Origin: an uncultured Alphaproteobacteria bacterium
GTDB taxonomy: Bacteria > Pseudomonadota > Alphaproteobacteria > HIMB59 > GCA-002718135
DNA: 64,000 bases
Assembly: GCA_902588745.1 (NCBI GenBank)
Contig: CACIQI010000006.1
Coordinates: forward strand, 1 to 64,000
Reading direction: 5' to 3'
Shown here: positions 19,164 through 29,606 of the stretch, piece after piece
Layout of the letters: every line of letters begins with the position of its first letter
How positions within the stretch are numbered: position 1 is the stretch's first letter
Notes under the pieces: generated by a model
The model's input: only the letters and a program-made list of their open reading frames with translations
The model's database searches: none
What the model was told of the DNA's origin: nothing
Program-made: the position numbers and the translations under genes

Positions 19164-20537
19164 ATGAAAAAAATTAATTTACTTAACGAAGATATCTATA
19201 AGCTATTTATAAAAATTGCTTTGCCAGCCTCAATTGGAACTATATTTAATAATCTTTATTCTTTAGTTGATACAATCTTTGCAGGTAGAATGATTTCTGA
19301 AACAGCTTTAGCAGCTATTGGTCAAACATTTCCTGTATATTTTATAATCATTGCTCTGGGGATAGGGCTGAGCATAGCTACAACAAGTAATGTTGCTAAT
19401 TCTTTAGGAGAAAAAAATATTAAAAAAGCAAGTCATGCATTTTCACAATCTTTTGTCGTAACAATTTTAGTAGGCTTAGTTATAACTATTTTTGGACTTT
19501 ATTATGGAAACATAATTTTAGAATCTATAAATGATGATCCAAAAACTCTTAATCTTTCATCATTATATATGAATGTAATTTATTTAGGATCAGTCATAAT
19601 TCTTTTACTGATGGTATGTAATTCATGTTTATCAGCTCAAGGAGATACTAAAAGTTATAGGAATGTTTTAATTTTTAGTTTTTTTCTTAATATAATTTTA
19701 AATCCAATATTAATTACAGGAAAGATAATTAATTTTGAATTATTTGCGCCAATGGGTATAGCTGGAATAGCAATAGCTACAATACTCTCTCAAATAATTG
19801 GTCTTTTATATTTACTATATAAAATTTATAAAACAGAGATTTTTGAAAATTTTAAAAATAATTATTTAATTCCTAGATTAAGTTTAATTAAGGAAATTTC
19901 ATTTCAGGCTATTCCAGCAGCATTAGGATTAATGATGATTGCTCTTGGATCATATATATTATTATTTTTTGTAAGTCGTTTTGGTAATGATGCAATTGCT
20001 GGTTTTTCTTCAGCTGGAAGATATGAACAACTGCTTTTCTTACCCTTATTAGGTTTAAGTACAGCAGTAACAGCCATTGTTGGTCAAAATTTTGGTGCTA
20101 AAAACTATGAAAGAATTTTAGAAACTTACAATAAAGCTATGATTACAGGAGTTATAATATTAACTATAGCAGGATTAATCTTATTTATAACTGCAGAAGA
20201 TTCCATGAGATTATTTACTGATGATAAAGAAGTAATTTACTATGGATCAATATATCTTAAAATTTACGCACTTGGTTTTCCTGCTTTTCCTTTCTTCTTT
20301 ATTTCTAATGCTTCATTCCAAGGGCTAAAAAAAGCAATAATAGTAATGTATATGGCCATAATTAGATTTGTATTAGTGCCTATAATTGTAATATTATTTG
20401 TAAATAATTTTATAGAAGAAAACTATATCTATATGTTTATTGCGTTAACTCTTGTTCATTGGATAATTGGTATCTTATATTATTTTTATTCTTCAAATAA
20501 AATTCGAAATATTCAAAACAGCTATACTACACCTTGA
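19164..20537 (+). CDS. MATE family efflux transporter
   Basis: 12-TM pattern, LVDTIFAG, STAVTAIVGQNFGA. Confidence 0.92.
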   Translation: MKKINLLNEDIYKLFIKIALPASIGTIFNNLYSLVDTIFAGRMISETALAAIGQTFPVYFIIIALGIGLSIATTSNVANSLGEKNIKKASHAFSQSFVVTILVGLVITIFGLYYGNIILESINDDPKTLNLSSLYMNVIYLGSVIILLLMVCNSCLSAQGDTKSYRNVLIFSFFLNIILNPILITGKIINFELFAPMGIAGIAIATILSQIIGLLYLLYKIYKTEIFENFKNNYLIPRLSLIKEISFQAIPAALGLMMIALGSYILLFFVSRFGNDAIAGFSSAGRYEQLLFLPLLGLSTAVTAIVGQNFGAKNYERILETYNKAMITGVIILTIAGLILFITAEDSMRLFTDDKEVIYYGSIYLKIYALGFPAFPFFFISNASFQGLKKAIIVMYMAIIRFVLVPIIVILFVNNFIEENYIYMFIALTLVHWIIGILYYFYSSNKIRNIQNSYTTP

Positions 20538-21148
20538 AGATTTGGAACAAATAAAACATCATCATATTCTTCAGAAATAATTTTATTGTTTTGTTTTATA
20601 TATTTTACAAGTATTTGCTTGTTATTTTTAACAATAGGACAAACAATAATTCCTTCATTTTCAATATGAGAAAAAATTTCATTATTTATTTTTTTTGATG
20701 CTGCTGTAAATATTATTCTATCAAAAGGTATTTGTTCAATCCAACCATTATTACCATCATCGTATTTTGAAACAATATTAGTTAATTTTAATTTCTCAAA
20801 AATATTATTAGAACCTTCATGTAAATTTTTAATTCTTTCAATAGTGTATACACGCCTTGCCAAGATTGATAATACTGCACACTGATATCCACTACCAGTG
20901 CCTATTTCTAATACCTTGTGGTTACTTTTAACATCAAGTAATTCAGTCATCCTTGCTACAACGTAGGGTTGACTAATTGTTTGATTATTTTCAATTGGTA
21001 AAGCTATATTTTCATAAGCTTGATTTCTGTAAGCTTCACTAATAAACTTTTCTCTTGGAATTTTTTCAATTGCAGAGAGAACTTCAGCATTACTAATACC
21101 TGACTCTCGTAACTCGAGTATTAATCTTATTTTCCTTACATCAAGCAC
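20522..21148 (-). CDS. pcm: Protein-L-isoaspartate O-methyltransferase
   Basis: NQTISQPYVVARMTELL, VLEIGTGSGYQ. Confidence 0.92.
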   Translation of the reverse strand: MLDVRKIRLILELRESGISNAEVLSAIEKIPREKFISEAYRNQAYENIALPIENNQTISQPYVVARMTELLDVKSNHKVLEIGTGSGYQCAVLSILARRVYTIERIKNLHEGSNNIFEKLKLTNIVSKYDDGNNGWIEQIPFDRIIFTAASKKINNEIFSHIENEGIIVCPIVKNNKQILVKYIKQNNKIISEEYDDVLFVPNLQGVV

Positions 21149-22410
21149 TAGATAAGAGTATCAGAATTATTGAAATATTTTTTCAAAACTTCTGGAATTT
21201 TAATATTTCCATCTTTCATTTGATAATTTTCAAGAATAGAAATTAGTGTTCTTCCTACTGCTAAGCCGGATCCATTAAGTGTATGAACAAAAATATTTTT
21301 ATTTTCTAATTTATATCTTGTATTCATTCTCCTAGCTTGAAAATCATTACAATTTGAGCAGCTTGAAATTTCTCTATAAGTATTTTCACCTGGAAGCCAC
21401 ACTTCAATATCGTATGTTTTTGATGCTGAAAAGCCCATATCACCAGTACACAAAGTCATAATCCTATAATGAATATTTAAATCTTGAAGAATACTCTCAG
21501 CGCTTTCAAGCATTCTTTCTAATTCATCTTGTGAATGCTGTGGCTCTACTATTGAAACTAATTCAACTTTAGTAAATTGATGCTGTCTTAACATACCACG
21601 AGTATCTTTACCAGCAGCACCAGCTTCTGATCTAAAACATGGGGTATAAGAAGTTACTCTCATGGGTAATTGATTTTGGTTAAGTATTTCCTCTCTAACC
21701 ATGTTTGTTAAAGGAACTTCAGCAGTTGGTATTAACCAATGATCTTCCCCAGCAGTAAATAAATCTTCACCAAATTTAGGTAATTGCCCTGTTCCAAAAA
21801 GGGCAGAATCTTTAACCAAAAAAGGTAAATTATATTCAATATAACCATTTTCATTCGTATGCTTATCTAACATAAAATTTGCTATTGCTCTTTCCAGCTT
21901 AGAAAGTTGATTTTTTAATAAAACAAATCTAGATCCTGATAATTTAGATGCAGTTTCAAAATTCATTAAACCTAAATTTTCCCCTAATTCAAAATGAGTT
22001 TTAGGATTAAAATCAAATTCTGGTTTTTCACCCCATTCTCTATATTTTGTGTTGTCTGCTTCATTGCTTCCTATAGGTACAGTCTTATCAGCTATATTTG
22101 GAAGTCTAGAGAGAATAGTTTTTAGCTCCTCGTCTTTAATAGTCTCAAGTTCCTTTAAATTAATAATTTTATTTTTAATTTCATCAACTTTATTCATTTC
22201 TGATGAAGCATCTTTATTTTCACTTTTAAGTTTACCAATATTTTTAGAAATAGAGTTTCTTTCTGCTAAAAGGTTCTGAAGAACAGTCTGAGTTTCTCTT
22301 TTAACTTTATCTATTTCTAATATTTTATTTGATATTGGATGCTCACCTCTTTGTTTCATATAATTATCAAACTCTGTTGGATTTTCTCTGATAAAATTAA
22401 TATTATGCAT
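21148..22410 (-). CDS. serS: Seryl-tRNA synthetase
   Basis: Class II motifs; PCFRSEAGAAGKDTRGMLRQHQF, NGSGLAVGRTLISILENYQ. Confidence 0.97.
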   Translation of the reverse strand: MHNINFIRENPTEFDNYMKQRGEHPISNKILEIDKVKRETQTVLQNLLAERNSISKNIGKLKSENKDASSEMNKVDEIKNKIINLKELETIKDEELKTILSRLPNIADKTVPIGSNEADNTKYREWGEKPEFDFNPKTHFELGENLGLMNFETASKLSGSRFVLLKNQLSKLERAIANFMLDKHTNENGYIEYNLPFLVKDSALFGTGQLPKFGEDLFTAGEDHWLIPTAEVPLTNMVREEILNQNQLPMRVTSYTPCFRSEAGAAGKDTRGMLRQHQFTKVELVSIVEPQHSQDELERMLESAESILQDLNIHYRIMTLCTGDMGFSASKTYDIEVWLPGENTYREISSCSNCNDFQARRMNTRYKLENKNIFVHTLNGSGLAVGRTLISILENYQMKDGNIKIPEVLKKYFNNSDTLI

Positions 22411-23165
22411 TACTTATCTTTATTTTTTTGTATTAGTTTTGCAATATAAATTGAAACTTCGTATAAAAATATAATTGGCAGAGCTAAACTTATTTGACTA
22501 AATGGATCAGGTGGAGTTAAAAATGCTGCCGATAAAAATGCTAATACAATTGCATATTTTCTAAATTTTTTAAGTGATTCATAAGTAACCATCCCTACTC
22601 TTGCCATTAAAGATAAAACAACAGGAAGCTGAAATGCTAAACCAAAAGCAAAAATAAATCGCATCATAAGGGATAAATATTCCCCCATCTTAGCTTCTAA
22701 TCGAATAGGAACTCCACTAGAACCAAGGTTTTGATAAGATAGGAAAAAAGACCATGCCAATGGCGCAATAATATAATAAACCATTGATCCACCGGCAAAA
22801 AATAAAATTGGTGTCGCAACTAAATAGGGTAAAAAAGCTCTCTTTTCCTTTTTGTATAATCCTGGTGCAATAAATCTCCATATTTGTATTGCAATTAATG
22901 GGAATGAAAAAAATAAAGCAAAGAAAAAAGCTATTTTTAATTCTGTAAAAAAAGCTTCTTGTAAAGCTGTATAAATAAAACCTTGACCTTTATCTTTATC
23001 AAATAGTTCTACTAGAGGACTGGCTAAAAAGGCAAATAATTCATCTGCAAAGTAAAAACAAACAATAAAGATTAATAAAATATATAAAAAACTCCATAGT
23101 AGTCTTTTTCGTAACTCGGTGAGATGCCCTATTAGAGACATTTCTTCAAATTTTTCTTCAGCCAT
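22410..23165 (-). CDS. tatC: Sec-independent translocase TatC
   Basis: MSLIGHLTELRKRLLWS, adjacent tatB/tatA. Confidence 0.96.
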   Translation of the reverse strand: MAEEKFEEMSLIGHLTELRKRLLWSFLYILLIFIVCFYFADELFAFLASPLVELFDKDKGQGFIYTALQEAFFTELKIAFFFALFFSFPLIAIQIWRFIAPGLYKKEKRAFLPYLVATPILFFAGGSMVYYIIAPLAWSFFLSYQNLGSSGVPIRLEAKMGEYLSLMMRFIFAFGLAFQLPVVLSLMARVGMVTYESLKKFRKYAIVLAFLSAAFLTPPDPFSQISLALPIIFLYEVSIYIAKLIQKNKDK

Positions 23166-23180
23166 TACAAAAATAATAAA

Positions 23181-23495
23181 TTAATTTTTTTTTGAAAATT
23201 CATTCTCGGTCATTTTCACTGTTTCTTGAACTTCTTTAATCTCGTTTTCAAAATTTTTTTTGATATTAATGCCGTCTTTTATTTTTTTTACCTCTTTGAC
23301 AGATTTAGCTAATTCTTTAATTTCTTCCTCCTCAGCAATTTCATTTATAGATGACTTAAATTCAGAAGACATTTTTTTAATATATTTAGTAAAAGATCCA
23401 ACTTGTTTAATGAATTTTGGAAGATCTTTTGGGCCAATAACAACAACGACTATTATCCCAATTAAGAAAATTTCACTCCAACCAAAAGTAAACAT
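23181..23495 (-). CDS. tatB: Sec-independent translocase TatB
   Basis: FGWSEIFLIGIIVVVVIGPKDLPK. Confidence 0.93.
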   Translation of the reverse strand: MFTFGWSEIFLIGIIVVVVIGPKDLPKFIKQVGSFTKYIKKMSSEFKSSINEIAEEEEIKELAKSVKEVKKIKDGINIKKNFENEIKEVQETVKMTENEFSKKN

Positions 23496-23500
23496 TATAT

Positions 23501-23686
23501 TTACTTTTCTTCGTCGTTTTTATTCTCTAAATTTTTATCTTCTTTTTTTTCTTCGTCAGACATTCCTCTCTTGAATGATTTGATTCCTTTTGCCATATCA
23601 CCCATAAGTTGAGGTATTTTACCTCTACCGAAAAGAAGTAGAACAATAACGAGTACAATTAATAATTGCCAAATACTAGGTGTCAT
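23501..23686 (-). CDS. tatA: Sec-independent translocase TatA
   Basis: [37 protein letters not shown]. Confidence 0.94.
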   Translation of the reverse strand: MTPSIWQLLIVLVIVLLLFGRGKIPQLMGDMAKGIKSFKRGMSDEEKKEDKNLENKNDEEK

Positions 23687-23736
23687 AAGGGGCTTATACG
23701 GAAACTATAGGAAAAAAACAAGAAGTAATAAGTTAA

Positions 23737-24372
23737 CTAAGTATTTTGAATAAAATCATCAATATTATTTTCATCATCCTGTTCTAAATTATCATTACTT
23801 TGTAAATTTTCATCATTTTTAGCAAGATCACTTATTGTTGCAATCGCAGCACGTTTATCTAGAAAACCACTTGCCTTTAGCTCCTCTTTATTAGGTAAAT
23901 CCGATAAACTATTCAATCCAAAATGTTCAACAAACAAATCTGTGGTAGACCATAATGTAGGTTTACCAGGTATACTTTTCCTACCTGAAGGACGTATCCA
24001 TCCTATTTCCATCAAATGATCTAAAGAACCTCTGCCCATTTGAACACCTCTAATATTTTCAATTTCTGATCTTGTTATTGGTTGCTGGTAAGCAATTATA
24101 GATAATGTTTCTAGTGCTGCTCTTGATAATTTTCTTTTCTGTGTTTTAAAAATAGTTAATTCATCACTGAGATCTTCAGCAGTTCTAAAAGACCATTTGT
24201 TGCCAGTTTTGATTAAATTAATACCTCTATTATTATAAAAATCTTTAATTTCTTGTAACAGCTTACTTATATTATTTTTTTCTTTAATTTTTTCTTTTAA
24301 ATCATTTTCATCAAGTGGCTCTCCTGATGCAAATAATATTGCTTCTAAAATTTTAATATCTTTATTATCCAT
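23737..24372 (-). CDS. scpB: Segregation and condensation protein B
   Basis: LEAILFASGEPL, SRAALETLSIIAYQQPITRSEIENIRGV. Confidence 0.94.
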   Translation of the reverse strand: MDNKDIKILEAILFASGEPLDENDLKEKIKEKNNISKLLQEIKDFYNNRGINLIKTGNKWSFRTAEDLSDELTIFKTQKRKLSRAALETLSIIAYQQPITRSEIENIRGVQMGRGSLDHLMEIGWIRPSGRKSIPGKPTLWSTTDLFVEHFGLNSLSDLPNKEELKASGFLDKRAAIATISDLAKNDENLQSNDNLEQDDENNIDDFIQNT

Positions 24373-25132
24373 TTTGATTAAATTTTATATAAATATTGCC
24401 AAAACTTTCATCTTGTTTTAAATCAATAAAACCATTTTTTGATAATTCTAAAGAAGCAACAAAGTTCGAAGAGATAATTGATTTATTAATTGTTACATTA
24501 GCTTTAATTAAATTTGGAATTACATTTAAAAAATTAGTCCATTCTGTAATATTTCCAAAAAAACCTTTTAATCTTTTAACTGCTTGATCAACTGAATAAA
24601 GTTCTGAATACTCAATAGTTAATTGCTTTACCTGTTCATTCGATTTAAGTATTTGACTATATGATTTTAGTAAATCATACAAATTAGATGTATAATTTAT
24701 ATTATATTTAACTTTAAGACCTTCAGATGACCCCCCATAAAATACATCTCTATTAACAAGAGGTCTTGAATATATGATTTTAGAAATATTTTGAAAAGCC
24801 TCTAGTCTCTGTAATTGATATTTTAAAGCCTCTTCTAACTCATCGGCTGTATATTCGTCTGTTTTTTCTTCTTTTGGTAATAGTAATCTTGATTTCAAAT
24901 ACGTTAGCCATGCTGCCATCACTAAATAATCAGCAGCTATTTCAATATGAATATTTCTATATTGATTAATAAAATTAATATATTGATCAGCTAACTCGGA
25001 TATAGATATATCAGATAAATCAACCTTCTGCGATCTAGCCAAAACCAACAAAAGGTCTATAGGACCCTCAAAATTGTCTAATAATAGGTTAAATTGACCT
25101 TCTTTTATTTCTGTATCTGGAACATTTAGCAC
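24365..25132 (-). CDS. scpA: Segregation and condensation protein A
   Basis: FNLLLDNFEGPIDLLLVLARSQKVDLSDISI. Confidence 0.94.
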   Translation of the reverse strand: MLNVPDTEIKEGQFNLLLDNFEGPIDLLLVLARSQKVDLSDISISELADQYINFINQYRNIHIEIAADYLVMAAWLTYLKSRLLLPKEEKTDEYTADELEEALKYQLQRLEAFQNISKIIYSRPLVNRDVFYGGSSEGLKVKYNINYTSNLYDLLKSYSQILKSNEQVKQLTIEYSELYSVDQAVKRLKGFFGNITEWTNFLNVIPNLIKANVTINKSIISSNFVASLELSKNGFIDLKQDESFGNIYIKFNQNG

Positions 25133-25171
25133 AACTTTTTATATAAAATTATTGAGATTCTCTCAATATTA

Positions 25172-25684
25172 TTAATTTTGTAAATTAAGTATTATGCAAC
25201 TCTTAACAACAGTTAATAAATCACAAGCTTCAGAAGCATTATTCTTAGAGATGTAATTTTTATAGGTAATAAAATATTGAGTACCTATTTCAGTTTTTTT
25301 ATAAAAAACAAAAATATCTTCATGATCTATAATTTCTTTTTTATTTTCTAATAAATTGCTCAAGTATTTATTAATATTTTCAAAATTATCATTGCTATAT
25401 AATTGAATTGTAAAATCAAGTTCGTCTATATTTTTAAAATCAAAATCTTTGATTTCATTATCTATGTTATTTAAACTTTTCTTGTCTAAATAATCAACAA
25501 CTTCACCTTCTTTATTAGTAGGAATAATAAAATATTTATCAGTAAATTTAGGAATGACAAAATACTCCCTATTACTAAAATAATAAAATGAGATAAGATA
25601 AAGAATAATAATAAATAGAAATAATAATAAAGAATATTTTAAAATGTAATTATTTTTTCTTTTAAAAATAATTCTTTTTATCAT
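25172..25684 (-). CDS. Single-TM protein, degenerate SPOR-like domain suspected
   Basis: N-terminal TM plus C-terminal FTIQLYSNDNFENINKYLSNLLEN...YFITYKNYISKNNASEACDLL, at the syntenic SPOR position between argS and scpA. Confidence 0.55.
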   Translation of the reverse strand: MIKRIIFKRKNNYILKYSLLLFLFIIILYLISFYYFSNREYFVIPKFTDKYFIIPTNKEGEVVDYLDKKSLNNIDNEIKDFDFKNIDELDFTIQLYSNDNFENINKYLSNLLENKKEIIDHEDIFVFYKKTEIGTQYFITYKNYISKNNASEACDLLTVVKSCIILNLQN

Positions 25685-27326
25685 TACATTGTTTCAGGTG
25701 CGCTTATATCAATAATTGAAAATATATCTTTTAAAATAACTCTAAATGACTCCAACCAAAATATTTTTGAAATTGTCTTTTCTGCATTTTTTTCATCTAT
25801 AAAACGAAGTGATTCATTATCTTTACCTTTATTCCAAATTGAATGGAAATCAGAGGATATTTCTTCTAAGTAATTAATTAGTCTATGTGGTTCATTATAA
25901 TATGATGATTGATATAATAAATAAGGATAACAAATTAACTTTTTGATTAATTTTACCTCCTCATCAGATAGATTTTGTATACCAGAAAAATTATAATCAT
26001 TTTTAATTTTTATACCTAATTCGTTCGCTTTATTAATTACTGATGAAGCTCTAGCGTGTGCGTATTGACAATAAAAAACTTTATTATCTTTATTTTTTTC
26101 AACAACAGCATCTAAATCAAAATCAATTGCTGTCTCATTTTTAGTGGAAATCATGTAGTACCTTATAGGATCTTTTCCAACCTTAGAATAAACATTAGCT
26201 AATGTCACAAAATTTCCAGACCTTTTTGACATTTTAATTTTTTGTTTATTTTGAATCAAACTTACAATCTGACAAGTTAAAATGTTTAAATAAGCTTCAT
26301 CATCTTTAATAGCTTTAATTAATGAATTCATTCTTGGAATATAACCAATATGATCAGACCCCCAAATATTTACTAATCTATCAAAATTTCTTTTACATTT
26401 ATCTAAATGATATGCGGCATCATTAGCAAAATATGTCCATTCACCATTTGATTTTTTTAATGCTCGATCTTCATTGTCTAATAATTTAGAGGATCTAAAT
26501 AATAATTGCTCTCTTGGCTCCCAATCAGAATCATCACCCTTTGGCTTCTCTAAAATACCCTGATATAGTAATTTTTTTTCATCTAAGATTGAAAAAAGTT
26601 CGTCAATAATTTTACTTTTTTCTATTTCACTTTCATGAGTAAATTTATCAAATCTTATATTTATTAATTCTAAATCTGATTTTATGCTTAAAAGTATATT
26701 TTTTAATGCAAAATTTTTAAAATATTGAATAGTTTCTTCTTGCTGAAAATTTAACCACTTATCACCATCTTCATTTTTAATTTTTTTGGCAATTTCTATT
26801 AAGTATTCACCAGGATACTCATCTTCTTCTAACTCAATTTTTTTATCAAATAATTGTAAATATCGCTTCAAAAGAGAGTTTGATAATTTATCAATTTGAG
26901 AACCTGCATCATTAACGTAATACTCTCTAGTAACATCAAAACCTGTTTTAGTATAAAGAGAACTTAATACATCTCCAAATACAGCACCTCTTATATGGGC
27001 TATATGCAAAGGTCCAGTCGGATTAGCTGAAACAAATTCGATATTTATTTTTCTATCCTCACCATAATTAATATAATTTAAAAAACTTTTACTATAAATT
27101 TCTTTTAAACTTCTTAATACAAATTCATCTTTTAGAAAAAAATTTATAAAACCATTTTTCTTTTAACTATTAAATAAAAGTTCGTCGCTAAATCACCTTG
27201 TTTATTATTTGAAGAATAATCGATGCTAATTTGTTTTTTATTGATTGGAGATATAAATTTATTTCTCTCTAAAAAATCTGTAAAATCAAATAAAAAATCT
27301 GAAAGGTCTTTTATAAAATTATTCAC
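25684..27326 (-). pseudogene. argS: Arginyl-tRNA synthetase with frameshift and internal deletion near the N-terminus (lesion or assembly error)
   Basis: N-terminal piece (GTG start at 27326, ...NKQGDLATNFYLIVKRKMVL*) and the rest (NGFINFFLKDEF...IEFVSANPTGPLHIAHIRGA...) are in different frames; linker missing. Confidence 0.85.
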
Positions 27327-28437
27327 TAATCTCCTTATATAAATTAAGAGCAAATCTATCTGTCATTCCTGAAATATAATCACAAATTAATCTTTCAATT
27401 TCAATATTTTGATTTCTCCAATCTACTGGTAGTTTATTATTATTTTTTACGAAATATGTAAACAAAGTAGATATAACCTTTTTTGAATACTGTCTCTTAT
27501 CTGATAAATGACTGTGATTATAAACTTTATCAAATAAGAATTTTTTAATTATTTCACAATTTTTCTTCATTTCATTTGAAAATGAAACAACGAAATTATT
27601 TTTTTTACGTATATCATCAATAGAATTGATATTATTTTCAATTAAATTTTTTTTTGTAGTTTCATATATATCATTTATCATATTAGATATGGAGTTTCTT
27701 AAAACTTGATACACTAAAAGTTTATTTGGAATATCTTTGTAGTGATCCTTTAAATTAATTATAATTTTTTCAAAAAAACTTAATTCTGCAATATCATCTA
27801 ATGATATTAAGTTTGCTCTAATAGCATCCTCTACATCGTGATTATTATAAGCAATATCATCAGATATACTTGCTATCTGTGATTCTAAATAAGGTTGATC
27901 AGTTAGATTTAGATTATGTAATTTTGAATAATTATCTAAGTGATAAGGTAAATGATCACTCAAAATTCCATTATGTTTTATTATTCCCTCTAAGCTTTCC
28001 CATGTTAGATTTAATCCATCAAAATCAGGGTGTCTTTTTTCTATAAATGTTAAAACTCTCAAGGTTTGATCATTATGATTAAAACCTCCAAACTTTTTCA
28101 TTGAATTATCAAGTGCATCTTCACCAATATGACCAAAAGGAGGATGGCCTAAATCATGTGCGAGAGCAACTGTTTCACCCAAATCTTCATCTAATTCAAG
28201 TAATCTACAAATTGATCTTGATATTTGGGCAACTTCCAAAGAATGAGTTAGTCTAGTCCTAAAATAATCACTCTCACTTTCAATAAAAACTTGGGTTTTG
28301 TGTTTTAATTTTCTAAAAGAATTAGAGTGAATAACTCTAGCTCTATCTCTTTCAAATGGATTTCTCAAATCATCATCTAGCTCATTATATAATCTTCCAT
28401 TTGAATTATGTGGATTGGAAGCTAAATGTTTGAACAT
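27319..28437 (-). CDS. dgt: Deoxyguanosinetriphosphate triphosphohydrolase-like protein (HD domain)
   Basis: RTRLTHSLEVAQISRSI, ALAHDLGHPPFGHIGE. Confidence 0.93.
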   Translation of the reverse strand: MFKHLASNPHNSNGRLYNELDDDLRNPFERDRARVIHSNSFRKLKHKTQVFIESESDYFRTRLTHSLEVAQISRSICRLLELDEDLGETVALAHDLGHPPFGHIGEDALDNSMKKFGGFNHNDQTLRVLTFIEKRHPDFDGLNLTWESLEGIIKHNGILSDHLPYHLDNYSKLHNLNLTDQPYLESQIASISDDIAYNNHDVEDAIRANLISLDDIAELSFFEKIIINLKDHYKDIPNKLLVYQVLRNSISNMINDIYETTKKNLIENNINSIDDIRKKNNFVVSFSNEMKKNCEIIKKFLFDKVYNHSHLSDKRQYSKKVISTLFTYFVKNNNKLPVDWRNQNIEIERLICDYISGMTDRFALNLYKEISE

Positions 28438-28491
28438 AAGAAAATTTATATTATAGTTGAAAAATAATAACTAATAACAATATTTAGATAA

Positions 28492-28818
28492 ATGGACAAT
28501 ATAATTGAAGTAACTGAAAGTGCTCAGAATCATATCAACAAGATACTTCTCACTGAAAAATCTAAATATTTCAGAATTACCGTATTAGGTGGCGGTTGTG
28601 CTGGATTTCAATATAAATTTGATTTTGCTGATAAACCAAATGATGATGATTTAATCTTTAATTATAAAAATACTGATCTATTGATAGATAAAACTTCAAT
28701 TGAATTAATAAAAGGATCGAAAATTGATTATGTTAATGAATTGATTGGATCGTCATTTAAAATTTCTAATCCACTAGCATCTTCATCATGTGGGTGTGGC
28801 ACTTCTTTTTCAATATAA
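28492..28818 (+). CDS. erpA: Iron-sulfur cluster insertion protein (A-type carrier)
   Basis: VLGGGCAGFQYKF ... SSCGCGTSF cysteines. Confidence 0.88.
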   Translation: MDNIIEVTESAQNHINKILLTEKSKYFRITVLGGGCAGFQYKFDFADKPNDDDLIFNYKNTDLLIDKTSIELIKGSKIDYVNELIGSSFKISNPLASSSCGCGTSFSI

Positions 28819-29604
28819 ATGAAAATTACTACATGGAATGTAAATTCAGTTAATGCAAGAATAGAACACTTAATAAAATTTATAAAAAAAGATCAATCAG
28901 ATTTATATTTAATACAAGAATTAAAATGCACAAATGACAGTTTTCCTAAAGAGGAATTAGAAAATATTAATTATAAATGTTATGTGAATGGGCAAAAAGC
29001 ATGGAATGGAGTAGCCATTCTCAGCAAAGAAAGTATTGAAATTTCAAACTTAAAAATTCCTAATTACCAAGATATAAATTCCAGATTTATTGAAACAGAA
29101 ATATCCTTAAAAAATATAAAAAATAAAATTAAATTAATAAATATTTATCTTCCAAATGGAAATCCAATTGAAACAGAAAAATTTGATTACAAAATTGATT
29201 GGATGATAAATTTTAATAAATATATCAAAGAATTAATTGATAATAATCAACCAATTATTATAGGTGGAGATTTTAATGTAATACCTAATGATGAAGATGT
29301 GTATTCACCAGAAAATTTTAAAAATGATGCTTGTGCCCATCCATTAACAAGAGAAAAATTTAGAAATCTTTTGAATTTAGGATTTGTGGATACAGTTAAA
29401 TACTTTGTCGATGGAAATACAAACTGGACCTTTTGGGGTTATAGAGGTGGAAGTTGGCAAAAAGGCAATGGTCTACGAATTGATCATTTTCTTACTACAC
29501 CAGAAGTAACTGATTTGATTAAATCAGTTAATGTTAATCGTGAACCAAGAGGATGGGAAAAAGCTTCTGATCACACACCAGTTACGATTGAATTATTTAA
29601 TTAA
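28819..29604 (+). CDS. xth: Exodeoxyribonuclease III
   Basis: TTWNVNSVNAR, IGGDFNVIP, RIDHFLTTP, SDHTPV. Confidence 0.93.
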   Translation: MKITTWNVNSVNARIEHLIKFIKKDQSDLYLIQELKCTNDSFPKEELENINYKCYVNGQKAWNGVAILSKESIEISNLKIPNYQDINSRFIETEISLKNIKNKIKLINIYLPNGNPIETEKFDYKIDWMINFNKYIKELIDNNQPIIIGGDFNVIPNDEDVYSPENFKNDACAHPLTREKFRNLLNLGFVDTVKYFVDGNTNWTFWGYRGGSWQKGNGLRIDHFLTTPEVTDLIKSVNVNREPRGWEKASDHTPVTIELFN

Positions 29605-29606
29605 TA

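Noticed and set aside
27140-27165. Programmed -1 frameshift at the A-run (AAAAGAAAAATGG) rescuing argS
   Set aside because: The run is only five A's, A-site re-pairing (ATG to AAT) is poor, and a frameshift would not restore the ~30 missing linker residues; lesion or assembly error is simpler.
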